Assembly (NCBI GenBank): GCA_964586315.1
Contig: CAZPHE010000021.1
Location: 1-31,629, forward strand
Direction: 5' to 3'
Length of the DNA stretch: 31,629 bases
From: CAZEER01 sp964586315
Lineage (GTDB): Bacteria; Fidelibacterota; Marinisomatia; Marinisomatales; UBA1611
Both the position numbers and the translations under genes were made by a program. Shown one piece after another: positions 17,401 through 24,550 of the stretch. Position 1 is the stretch's first letter; each line of letters begins with the position of its first letter. Below the pieces are notes generated by a model. It did not search any database, was not told the origin of the DNA, and saw only the letters and a list, made by a program, of their open reading frames with translations.

Positions 17401-17847
17401 AGTAGAAAAGCTTGCTTGTTCAATACCATTCTTAAAAATTCTTGCAATGCCCATTTGTGAATCATAAGTCCCAGCAATATGAGTCCATGTATTCAATTCA
17501 AGAGTGAATCCTGGCCAAAGTTGTAATCCATCTCCGTAGATGTCATTTTGTCCGCTACCTACGCTCAAAATAAATCGAAATTGATCTTCATAATAAATTA
17601 AAGCAAAACCTGATTCTTGGTCTGCTCCTGCAAGTCTTAGATATTGAATTATGGGATCAAAATCATCATAATTTGTAATTTCAGGATTTACCCAACATTC
17701 AATGGTCATTGCAGTACTTGGTTGAATTGTAGACGCACTTCCAATATTTACAAAATCATTATCATGAAATGTAAAACTTGCATCCTGACTCCATAGGGTT
17801 TGAAACAAAATTAATAGTATGAGAAGATTAAAATATTTATTCAACAT
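14443..17847 (-). CDS. 1134-residue surface protein: LamG, PPC, Ig-like, dockerin-like and sorting domains
   Basis: A signal peptide (about 1-20, ending LWSQ) is followed by a concanavalin/LamG-like lectin domain (about 25-255, with AMTIECWVNPE and LMGYWNFNDGN). Next come a PPC-like domain (about 268-395, with GTYYIILDGWGG), several Ig-like regions (SbsA/Big_5 style, for example PPTVISTIIGDGSTDVSLSS), a dockerin-like calcium loop GDYDLDNVISYNDMWDLV near 855 with a second half KFDIEDGMAFIKIW near 906, and a C-terminal domain from YPNPFNP near 1052. The DxDxDNxxxxxD spacing matches a dockerin loop. It is likely exported and attached or released at the surface, perhaps for polysaccharide or protein binding. 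No catalytic domain is seen. Its start overlaps the lipoprotein gene upstream by 11 bases. Confidence 0.85.
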   Translation of the reverse strand: MLNKYFNLLILLILFQTLWSQDASFTFHDNDFVNIGSASTIQPSTAMTIECWVNPEITNYDDFDPIIQYLRLAGADQESGFALIYYEDQFRFILSVGSGQNDIYGDGLQLWPGFTLELNTWTHIAGTYDSQMGIARIFKNGIEQASFSTAGGPINWSYIDDMEMKIAKSINTTVGSADGYFSGMIDEVRLWDIALNANTIENEMCVTQDPNNPNLMGYWNFNDGNDNTIEDLTGNGNDGILNNEGEGYWDSDVYENATPCIGTGACVDSVIASLPFFHSSMLNGTMGNDWPSDTFPDGVDYAYQLTLATPKKLYIDTCDPITDFDTFLSIKDTCGNAIGIVDEDDGLPDFCPESGIPENPHYASIIDSVYLPEGTYYIILDGWGGATGNYAIAVGTLPEIVSSLIAEDDSFLEIHFSENMFTDATGSGALEPSDFEISFDQNGGTATGVSIDYIANANGEPLSSGEDTVRFYISVIGESTGQEEITIFPQNNASIFNSFGIGLLRSASITQGLSDQNPPTVISTIIGDGSTDVSLSSNIVIQLSESLYNNETGDSITANDFFEYLTLKYGDSLGVDIPFNISLNDSTNELIIDPISNFLGDTTVYFHFYGAFVDARGNEAVIDVGLIIETLDNIPPTSLAYILADDNSYIDLQFSDQIFGDSSASVPLQSDHIQAIVTSNGSLVDTCSITSVSRIDSYDLIGGEINVRVNLEYNQTPTGNEYIVLVPSDSMTLFDESGNTFSGESFTSSLQLYDILPPSIDSISVSIDSFIVLMESTPITFSFNENVDSIGFSVTSGVMDSVNFSTFKTDSSIQIVLQPPFASFDSIVVYFSYLEDGANLTTVDIAYTFHTPILGDYDLDNVISYNDMWDLVENWELKNYNYELGPFTGTVPHYIFTPDSKFDIEDGMAFIKIWSWYQNTYGEINQDTTQVGRRLNFFQNGTDLSIILSDSIKAGRLEFIYSTELPPFEFYPFLSKDKELYLTSHFPDRGYSILEFARAGIFSSDTIQLSIDLSTKIELFYSFNNFEETNFQKGIININHRPVPNKVALYPAYPNPFNPVTTIKFDIPITSISEKISLTIFDIQGREIESLINGKKSPGSYELKWEANEHASGMYLARLIHGNSIQTQKILLLK

Positions 17848-18358
17848 TCACATACCCTTTACCAAATTCTCTAATGAACAAAGAATCATTATTTGCATCC
17901 CGCAGTATAGTATTAGATCCATAAAGTAATTCTGATTCACCTCTGGATACAGTGGAAAAATAAACAGTTGCCAATGACCATGTACCTCCTTCATTTTGAT
18001 CTGATTCTAAATCTGGAAGAAAATAAATAAAAATATCAAGTATGCCTTGTTCATCAATAATGATTTCAATTGGATTATTCTCACTCATAAAAAATGGACC
18101 AGGAATTACTGAGTCTACAACAATACTCCCCCAGTCATATCTGATATCTAAATGAGCTGCCGCAGATGGTTCAAGTTCTAAACCATACAGTTCAATAGAA
18201 ATTGATGTATCAACGATTGTATTAATATCTGGAGGATGGAAAAAAAGAGCTGGTGGTTTTAGTGCCATATTTTCTGGATCAAATGGATTATTTAATACAT
18301 ATTCAGCGTCTTGACAAGAAAAGAATAAAAAGAATGCAAATACTACATAACTACGCAT
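17837..18358 (-). CDS. Cohesin-like lipoprotein
   Basis: A 173-residue protein with lipoprotein signal MRSYVVFAFFLFFSC (Cys15); the ATG at 18358 is preferred to an upstream TTG at 18367. The mature part begins with a short linker (NNPFDPEN) and one beta-rich domain that follows the cohesin pattern: ISIELYGLELEPSAAAHLDI, then RYDWGSIVVDSVIPGPFF, a later WSLATVYFSTVSRGESELL, and an ending GYVNVE. Cohesins bind dockerins, and the next gene, which overlaps this one by 11 bases, carries a dockerin-like loop. It could anchor that protein to the outer membrane. The lipoprotein call is strong; the cohesin assignment is by eye. Confidence 0.7.
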   Translation of the reverse strand: MRSYVVFAFFLFFSCQDAEYVLNNPFDPENMALKPPALFFHPPDINTIVDTSISIELYGLELEPSAAAHLDIRYDWGSIVVDSVIPGPFFMSENNPIEIIIDEQGILDIFIYFLPDLESDQNEGGTWSLATVYFSTVSRGESELLYGSNTILRDANNDSLFIREFGKGYVNVE

Positions 18359-18374
18359 AATAAACAAGGTTTAA

Positions 18375-19403
18375 TTAAAAATGGATATTGAATTGAAATT
18401 GATTAAGATTGGGGTCATAGTCTAGATCAAAAAAATATTCTCCATCAAAATAATCATCGCTCGGTGCGACAAGGTATGCATGAAACATATTCACTATCCA
18501 TATTGATGCTGCTACGCTACGGATATTTTTCATAAATGCATTATATTTTTGAGTATCTTTTGCATAAGCAATAATTTTAGGTCTTAATTCATATAGCGTA
18601 TGTGGATCCATACCATCCTGATATGCATTATAATTTTTTTCAAACCCACCCCAAGCCTTATTATATTGATAGTATGCAATTAAAGCGGAAAAACCCAGTG
18701 TTGCTTCCGTACCCATGAAACCATAACCTGGATATTTTCGTTCTACCCATATTTGTCCACTTCCAGGTATTGCCGTTGACATCATTAGCGCCTTAATTTT
18801 TGTTGGAAGTGGTGGAATATACGGTATTCTAAAAATCTTCTTTTTTCGGGTGATATTTTCAGTAATATTTACTCTACTAGTATCTGAACCAACGGATAGA
18901 GTATCTGGTATGGGAAGTCCACTTACATTATAGGCTAACTTTTTCATTTCTAATAGCAAACTATCTGTAATACCACTACTATTCATTGCAAACTCATTCA
19001 TCATAGTTTCCATCCCTACTGAAAATAATCGACCATTTATTAAAAATTCATCATCTTCATTTTTTTGAATATTTCCTGCAATTACATAATCCACATTAAG
19101 TCGTTTACCAATATCAACAGCGCACTCTTTACTCCAGCATGCCCAATAGTTTTTCTTTCTAGGATAAAAAATATTAATCTCATTTGTAATACCACCATCC
19201 TGAACTCTAAAGATTTTTAAATCACGAACAGTTTCTCTAAACTCTTCTGTAAGGTGCTCCGTTAGAGGATCAGATATAGCATACCCTTCGAACTTTAAAA
19301 CAGCTAACTTATTCCCTGTTTTTAAAGAAACGTCCTTAGCGGAATTTGCTGCTAAGCAAAAACTCACAAGATGTATTATGAATATACCTCGGATCACGAA
19401 CAT
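18375..19403 (-). CDS. Exported TolB-like plus DUF5683-like protein
   Basis: A protein of about 342 residues with an N-terminal signal segment. Residues about 33-150 resemble the TolB N-terminal/CsgG-like domain found in many periplasmic proteins: KLAVLKFEG, RLNVDYVIAGNIQK and LINGRLFSV. Residues about 205-305 contain TAIPGSGQIW and GYGFMGTEATLGFSALIAYYQY, the pattern of DUF5683-like membrane proteins. The ATG at 19403 is chosen over the adjacent GTG at 19406. The gene lies 7 bases or so before the lipoprotein gene and may work with the same surface system. Function unknown. Confidence 0.7.
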   Translation of the reverse strand: MFVIRGIFIIHLVSFCLAANSAKDVSLKTGNKLAVLKFEGYAISDPLTEHLTEEFRETVRDLKIFRVQDGGITNEINIFYPRKKNYWACWSKECAVDIGKRLNVDYVIAGNIQKNEDDEFLINGRLFSVGMETMMNEFAMNSSGITDSLLLEMKKLAYNVSGLPIPDTLSVGSDTSRVNITENITRKKKIFRIPYIPPLPTKIKALMMSTAIPGSGQIWVERKYPGYGFMGTEATLGFSALIAYYQYNKAWGGFEKNYNAYQDGMDPHTLYELRPKIIAYAKDTQKYNAFMKNIRSVAASIWIVNMFHAYLVAPSDDYFDGEYFFDLDYDPNLNQFQFNIHF

Positions 19404-19494
19404 CACTGTATTTGAAGGTTTGTTTTTCGCCCTTCCTTTAAACTTACATCACTCAAGATGATTGTCAAAGAAAGACCTTAAAATTATTATACTG

Positions 19495-19998
19495 TTAAAA
19501 TTGGTTCATTGGATTATCTTTATACCATTGATCAAGCATTATTGAAATCAATTTATTGATACTAATCTCCACATCTCTATACAGATTTTTTGATGATGTT
19601 TGACCCATAATTTCGTGCCCGAATACCTTACTTGTCATCACATGTTTTGTAATTTTCTTATCTGACATTGATTGATAATAATCAGGTTCCCTTATACTGT
19701 ATCCATAAATACTTAACATTACTAAATGCGATGAAGTTTTTTCTACCCTTGAATCAATAATATGTATATCTACCACCATTTTTGGCATCAAACCATCTAC
19801 AATCTGGAGATCATGTTCTAAAAGTCGGAGTTTTATTAAACTATAAATTCTTTTTTCCCAAGTATCATCATCAACACCCTTTATATTCAATTCTAAAATT
19901 AAATTTTCGATACCTTTCAGATTCCCACCAAACCACGGTTTCTGCGAAAACGCTATATTAAAGAAAAGTAAAAAAGAAATTATGCTTTGGTATTTCAA
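19495..19998 (-). CDS. Secreted protein of unknown function
   Basis: A 167-residue product with a good signal peptide (MKYQSIISFLLFFNIAFSQ) starting from TTG. The mature part looks like an alpha/beta domain with a KMVVDIHIIDSRVE strand and a SSHLVMLSIYGYSI strand followed by a C-terminal amphipathic helix. It starts 6 bases after the selenoprotein gene that ends at 20005, so it is likely on the same transcript, and 88 bases separate it from the next gene downstream. No family recognised. Confidence 0.6.
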   Translation of the reverse strand: MKYQSIISFLLFFNIAFSQKPWFGGNLKGIENLILELNIKGVDDDTWEKRIYSLIKLRLLEHDLQIVDGLMPKMVVDIHIIDSRVEKTSSHLVMLSIYGYSIREPDYYQSMSDKKITKHVMTSKVFGHEIMGQTSSKNLYRDVEISINKLISIMLDQWYKDNPMNQF

Positions 19999-20004
19999 TA
20001 TTAC

Positions 20005-22047
20005 TTATTTAATTAAAACAATTTTCTGGGTTTGATTATAGGATTTACTATCAATATGAACGAAATAGATTCCACTAGACTGACCTATAGCATGCCAACG
20101 AATATTAGTTTCACCAATTGCAAGGTCATTACTCAATATTTCTTTAACAACTCGCCCTATGTTATCATAAATACGAACTGTGATAGGTATTGGTTCCACT
20201 TTATAGAAAGGGATATTTATTATTGGATTAAAGGGATTTGGATAAGCTAGATATACTTTAAGTGTATTTGGTAACTTATCCTTACTAAAAGTATGCACCA
20301 CATCTTCCCCTTCTAATAGCAAATCTAAGATATAAATCATATACTCTGTATCTATTTCATTATTTGCATAAACTAATATACCATCTTGATCTATAATAAA
20401 ATCTCTTGGGTATGGTGACCCTTGATTTGGAATATAATAATCATCATACGTAACACCTCCAAAACCACCAGGACCACTTCCATCATTACTTGATTCATCC
20501 TGAAGAATTAGATAAGTAATACCTGTATCATCTATAAATTGATCTATTTGTCCTTGGTTAACACCTGTTATACCAACCATCACGACACTATCTTGTGAAA
20601 AGGTCTGCCAAATAGATGTTTCAAAATCCGATAACTCCGGAATACATACAGGTCATCCTGGTGCAAAAAATGCAATCACAACAATTTTCCCTAAATAGTC
20701 ACTTAAGGTAAAATCACCTGATCCATTTGCAACAATAGGAAGGGTAAAGTCTGGAGCTTCTACGCCAACAATCCCACCTTCATAATTGCCTATTACTGGA
20801 ATTTCAATCTCTGATTCATCAGGATCATTGGATGTTATCTGTAAAACTCCAGAGGCATTTTCATTGGACTTTGTATAAACAATTTCCCCAATAGATGTAT
20901 CACCTGGCTCTATATACTCTGGAAAATTCAATATCAAAAAATCATTATTGTTTATATAGGGTGTTGAAAAACCAAGTGCAAATTGTCCATTATTTTCAAT
21001 CAATAGTTCAAAAGTATCACTTTCCCCTACTTCTAAAGCAGGAAAAACAATATCCCAAGAACTAATATCCAAATCAGCATCTTCTATTTCACCAAAAGAA
21101 AATACCTGTAAATGTTGCCATTCAGCAGAGTATATAACACTATCTTTTACACCAATTGACATAGTTCGTTTCCCGGTGCTCTTATATCCAACTAATTCAA
21201 GGTTTGATCCATTCCATTCAAGAATCTTTACATCCAACCAATCTGAAACCGCAATTTTATTTGAATCAAAAAGTGAAATTTTATTTGCTAAGCCAGGTGT
21301 ATCAAAATGATCTAAGTATAATGGCTGATTGATATTAGAAATATTATATACTGAGACCCCATATGAACCTTCAGCAATAAATAATAAACTATCTTTTACA
21401 ATAATGTCTTTAATAGCTCCACCAGTGGTAAAAGAACTTTGATCACACGAATCAGATGAACAATTAAATTCCTCTAATATCATACCGTATTCACCATTTC
21501 CAATGGCAAAACTATTTGAATCAATAAATGCAACTGTCCAAGCATTTTCACAAACACTTTTCATTAAAAAATTAGGATTTAGGGGATCAGAAATATCATA
21601 TAATAATATTCCATCTTCGTGGGCAGCAACAGCAAAATAATTCCCATAAATATCTGAACCTTCAAAGGAAGGATTTTGAATATCAGCATCATCAATTGAA
21701 AGTGACCCAATATGCTCGGGGTTATAAGGATCAGAGAAATTTACAATCGCTGATCCTTCTTGTTTGGTTCTGCAAGTAAAAAAAGCAACAGTATCTCTGG
21801 CAGTTATCCATATACCAGGTAAAGAACGATTACCCATTGATACTTCGAAATTAGTTATTAAGGTTGGATTTAAAGGATTAGAAATATCATAAAAATCATA
21901 TCCATCCAAATTGCCAGGTATAATCATGAGATCATTGATAATTTCTACATCCATAAGTTCTCTAGCTGGAGGATTATATCTGTTTTCTAAATGTAAATTT
22001 TTAGAAAAACAAACTATTGGAATAATTAAATAAATTATTTTATTCAT
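20005..22047 (-). CDS. Predicted secreted selenoprotein: LVIVD-type propeller, redoxin UxxC domain, sorting domain
   Basis: With the in-frame TGA at 20655-20653 read as selenocysteine the product has 680 residues. A signal peptide (about 1-15) leads into LVIVD-type repeats of a beta-propeller (about 40-320; repeated YDISNPLNPTLI, YDISDPLNPNFL, YNISNINQPLYL). An ASH-like beta domain follows (VLQITSNDPDESEIEIPVIG near 410), then an AhpC/TSA-TlpA redoxin domain opening with GVEAPDFTLP near 429. Its active site IAFFAPGUPVCIPEL has Sec465 and Cys468. The cis-proline-region segment SPYPRDFIIDQDG lies downstream of the TGA. The C-terminal domain starts at YPNPFNP near 600. Neither half makes a complete redoxin alone. 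It follows the methyltransferase gene by 6 bases. Confidence 0.82.
20627..20652 (-). promoter_or_regulatory. Candidate bacterial SECIS hairpin after the UGA at 20653-20655
   Basis: Bases 12-15 after UGA (UCCG) pair with bases 23-26 (CGGA) around the seven-base loop GAGUUAU; A10-U28 can add a pair beyond a U-U mismatch. The loop begins 16 bases after UGA and its first base is G, as in known bacterial SECIS elements. The helix is shorter than in the first selenoprotein gene, so the element is less certain on its own. Confidence 0.5.
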
Positions 22048-22053
22048 CCAATA

Positions 22054-22809
22054 TTATTCTTTAACCATAGGCACAAATCGAACAGGAAGTATTTTTTTTT
22101 CTTCAACCTTACCTTTTTCATCTTTTTCAATTATCCATAGATACTGCTGAGAAACATTTTCACCTACGGGGATAATCATCTTGCCCCCATTTTTTAATTG
22201 ATCAACAAGCATTTCCGGGATTTTTTTTGGTGCAGCCGTAACCATCACTCTATCAAAAGGTGCTTCTTCTTCCCACCCTTTATAACCATCTCCTATTTTC
22301 ACTGTCACATTATAATAATTATTTTTTTTTAGAATTTCTTTAGCTTTAATAGCAAGTGGTTCTACAATTTCTATGGTGTAGACATGTTCAGCAATATTTG
22401 AAAGAACAGCAGCTTGATAACCTGAACCAGTACCAATTTCCAACACTTTGTGATATTTTTTCACATCTAAATATTCAGTCATATATGCAACAATATATGG
22501 CTGACTAATTGTTTGATCATGCCCTATTGGAAGGGGGCTATCTGAATATGCTAATCTCTGTAAATTATCTGGAACAAATTCATGCCTTTTTACTTCCATT
22601 ATAGCATCCAAAACAGATTGATCTTTAATACCTCTTTTTTTTATCTGATTTTCTAGCATATTATTTCTCTGAATTACATAATCATTAGTGATTTGTGTGC
22701 ATCCTATAGTAAAAAGAAAAACGAACAAAAAGTATCTAAGATAAATATTAAATATTGTATTAATGTTTGCTCTATTTTTTATTATTAATTTTGTTTTATT
22801 CCCACCCAT
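22054..22809 (-). CDS. pcm: Protein-L-isoaspartate O-methyltransferase with exported N-terminus
   Basis: Methylates abnormal L-isoaspartyl residues with SAM, starting their repair. The core (about residue 48 on) has all family landmarks: NQIKKRGIKDQSVLDA, PIGHDQTISQPYIVAYMTE (94-112), SAM motif VLEIGTGSGY (122-131), VTAAP, and the ending RFVPMVKE. In front is an extra N-terminal segment with a hydrophobic stretch ending FLFTIGC (Cys37), which looks like a signal or lipoprotein signal, so the protein may be periplasmic or membrane-anchored. The ATG at 22809 overlaps the cyclase gene by 25 bases; an internal ATG at residue 51 would give a shorter, cytosolic-looking form. Enzyme identity is firm; location is inferred. 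Confidence 0.88.
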   Translation of the reverse strand: MGGNKTKLIIKNRANINTIFNIYLRYFLFVFLFTIGCTQITNDYVIQRNNMLENQIKKRGIKDQSVLDAIMEVKRHEFVPDNLQRLAYSDSPLPIGHDQTISQPYIVAYMTEYLDVKKYHKVLEIGTGSGYQAAVLSNIAEHVYTIEIVEPLAIKAKEILKKNNYYNVTVKIGDGYKGWEEEAPFDRVMVTAAPKKIPEMLVDQLKNGGKMIIPVGENVSQQYLWIIEKDEKGKVEEKKILPVRFVPMVKE

Positions 22810-24122
22810 ACAGAGTCATCAATGATCTGAGTGGGATATGTTTCGATATTATTTGGTTCTGTATCTAGAACTCCTTCCGCTTGCTTGTTGGATTTCATAA
22901 ACGTCTTAAATATAAATTTTTCAGCCCTGCCTAAAGCAAGCCACTCCCTGACTTCACCTGTTTTATAACAAAAAGTTGTGTTATGCCATGCACAATTTAT
23001 AGTGCCAGTTTTTGGATCAATTTTTCCACCTTTCAAAGAAAGATTCATATGAGGACATTTTTCATTTAAAGCATGAAAGTTTTCACCAATTTTTACAACC
23101 AAAATGGTTTCTTTATTTATTTTAAAAACTTGTTGTGGATTCAATTCAAAGGATTCAATCTTTTCAAATTTCCTCCAATTCAATCCATCTTCAGACTTTT
23201 GGTTTTTTTCCAACTTTTCTATTTCTTCACTTAAATGTATTTGATCCACTTCGTGAAGAGTAACACGTCCATCAATTCCTTTAACCATAGTACGCATATA
23301 ATCTTTTATAACTACAGATTCTTTAACTTCTTGGTAAACATCATCAGAAATTAAAACCCTGGATTGAAACTGTTTATTTGCTGACTCTACACGACTAGCA
23401 AAATTCATTGCATCACCAATCGCTGTAAATCTTTTTGATTCTCCTGCTCCAATATCGCCCACAACAGCACTACCCCAATGGACCCCAATCCCTATATCAA
23501 AGTCTTTACCATACATTGTTTTTAAATAAGGTTTCATATCATCCATTTCATCACACATTTCGAGTGCAGCTTTAACAGCATATTCTGCTGGATTTTTTTC
23601 ATTATTCAAACCAAAAATAGCTATCATCCCATCACCAATATAATTATCAACATGCCCATTATTTTTCTCAACAACATTCACCATCCTTTTAAAATATCTA
23701 TTTAAAATAAATACAACATCATATGGTGTTAATTTTTCAGAGAATGGGGTAAATCCTCTGATATCACTAAATAGAATTGCAATTTTCTTGGACTCCCCCT
23801 GTCTATCAAATGACATATTTTGGATATCATCTGAATCTAATACCAATCTCCGGGCTGTTATGTCACCTTTAATTGTAGTCTGACATGCTAATCTAAATCC
23901 TTGTGTAGTATGTGCTTGCTCTATCAAAACTTTCTCTTTTTCAGTCTCTTCAGAACAATTATCTATTCCCTCAAGGATTAATAACCTACAGGTTGTACAG
24001 TTTCCTTCACCACCACATGCACTCACATGAGGAATATTATTCCTCTTTGCAGTTTCTAATATTGTAACATTGGGATGTGATTCACACTGTTTATTATCTG
24101 GCAGAAAAGTGATTTTAGCCAT
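22785..24122 (-). CDS. Ferredoxin - class III nucleotide cyclase - Rieske fusion protein
   Basis: A 445-residue soluble protein with three domains. Residues 1-95 form a plant-type 2Fe-2S ferredoxin (Cys36, Cys42, Cys45, Cys80). Residues about 112-295 are a class III adenylate/guanylate cyclase catalytic domain, with metal-binding Asp120 (ILFSDIRGF) and Asp164 (YIGDG) and transition-state Asn240 and Arg244 (GDAMNFASR). The purine-selecting positions appear to be Asn160 (usually Lys in adenylate cyclases) and Thr233 (RFTAIGD), so ATP versus GTP use is open. Residues about 318-443 are a Rieske 2Fe-2S domain, with CPH (356-358) and CAWH (377-380). The layout suggests cyclic-nucleotide synthesis controlled by electron flow or oxygen. 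It lies 8 bases after the VOC gene and overlaps pcm. Confidence 0.88.
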   Translation of the reverse strand: MAKITFLPDNKQCESHPNVTILETAKRNNIPHVSACGGEGNCTTCRLLILEGIDNCSEETEKEKVLIEQAHTTQGFRLACQTTIKGDITARRLVLDSDDIQNMSFDRQGESKKIAILFSDIRGFTPFSEKLTPYDVVFILNRYFKRMVNVVEKNNGHVDNYIGDGMIAIFGLNNEKNPAEYAVKAALEMCDEMDDMKPYLKTMYGKDFDIGIGVHWGSAVVGDIGAGESKRFTAIGDAMNFASRVESANKQFQSRVLISDDVYQEVKESVVIKDYMRTMVKGIDGRVTLHEVDQIHLSEEIEKLEKNQKSEDGLNWRKFEKIESFELNPQQVFKINKETILVVKIGENFHALNEKCPHMNLSLKGGKIDPKTGTINCAWHNTTFCYKTGEVREWLALGRAEKFIFKTFMKSNKQAEGVLDTEPNNIETYPTQIIDDSVWVGIKQN

Positions 24123-24130
24123 AACGTAAC

Positions 24131-24550
24131 TTACCTTTCAAAAACCATTGAATCATTCTTAAATGATTTAAATTCTAAAACATTCCCACTTGGATCTTTA
24201 ATAAAAAAGGTTCCCTGCTCACCTTTTAAATTTGCAAATCTAATTTTTGGTTTCACTATAAATTGCGTACCAAAATCTTTTATTTTTTCGCATAATTTTC
24301 CCCAATCATTCCAAGGTAAAATCACTCCAAAATGCCTAGATGAAACATTATCTCCATCTACTAAATTTGTATTCAGTGGGATACAGTCTTTTGGAGACAG
24401 ATGAGCAACGATTTGATGACCATAAAAATTAAAATCAATCCATTTCTTAGATTCCCGTCCTAAAGTACACCCAAGAATATGTGTATAGAATTCCTTTGCT
24501 TTTTTTAAATCGGAAACTGGAAAAGCCAGATGAAATCTTGGGAGTTTCAT
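24131..24550 (-). CDS. VOC/glyoxalase-family protein
   Basis: A 139-residue protein of the vicinal-oxygen-chelate fold: PRFHLAFPVSDLKKAKEFY at the start, a second HFGVILP strand near 73, and FIKDPSGNVLEFKSF near the end, giving His7, His73 and Glu126 or so as possible metal ligands. Family members range from glyoxalase I to dioxygenases, and nothing here decides the substrate. Its ATG overlaps the TGA stop of the copper-monooxygenase-like gene (ATGA), so translation is probably coupled. Confidence 0.82.
   Translation of the reverse strand: MKLPRFHLAFPVSDLKKAKEFYTHILGCTLGRESKKWIDFNFYGHQIVAHLSPKDCIPLNTNLVDGDNVSSRHFGVILPWNDWGKLCEKIKDFGTQFIVKPKIRFANLKGEQGTFFIKDPSGNVLEFKSFKNDSMVFER

Noticed and set aside
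20653..20655. Genome-wide reassignment of UGA to Gly or Trp
   Set aside because: Genes ending at 4898, 6536, 6798 and 24547 use UGA as a normal stop with sensible C-termini, often overlapping the next start as ATGA.
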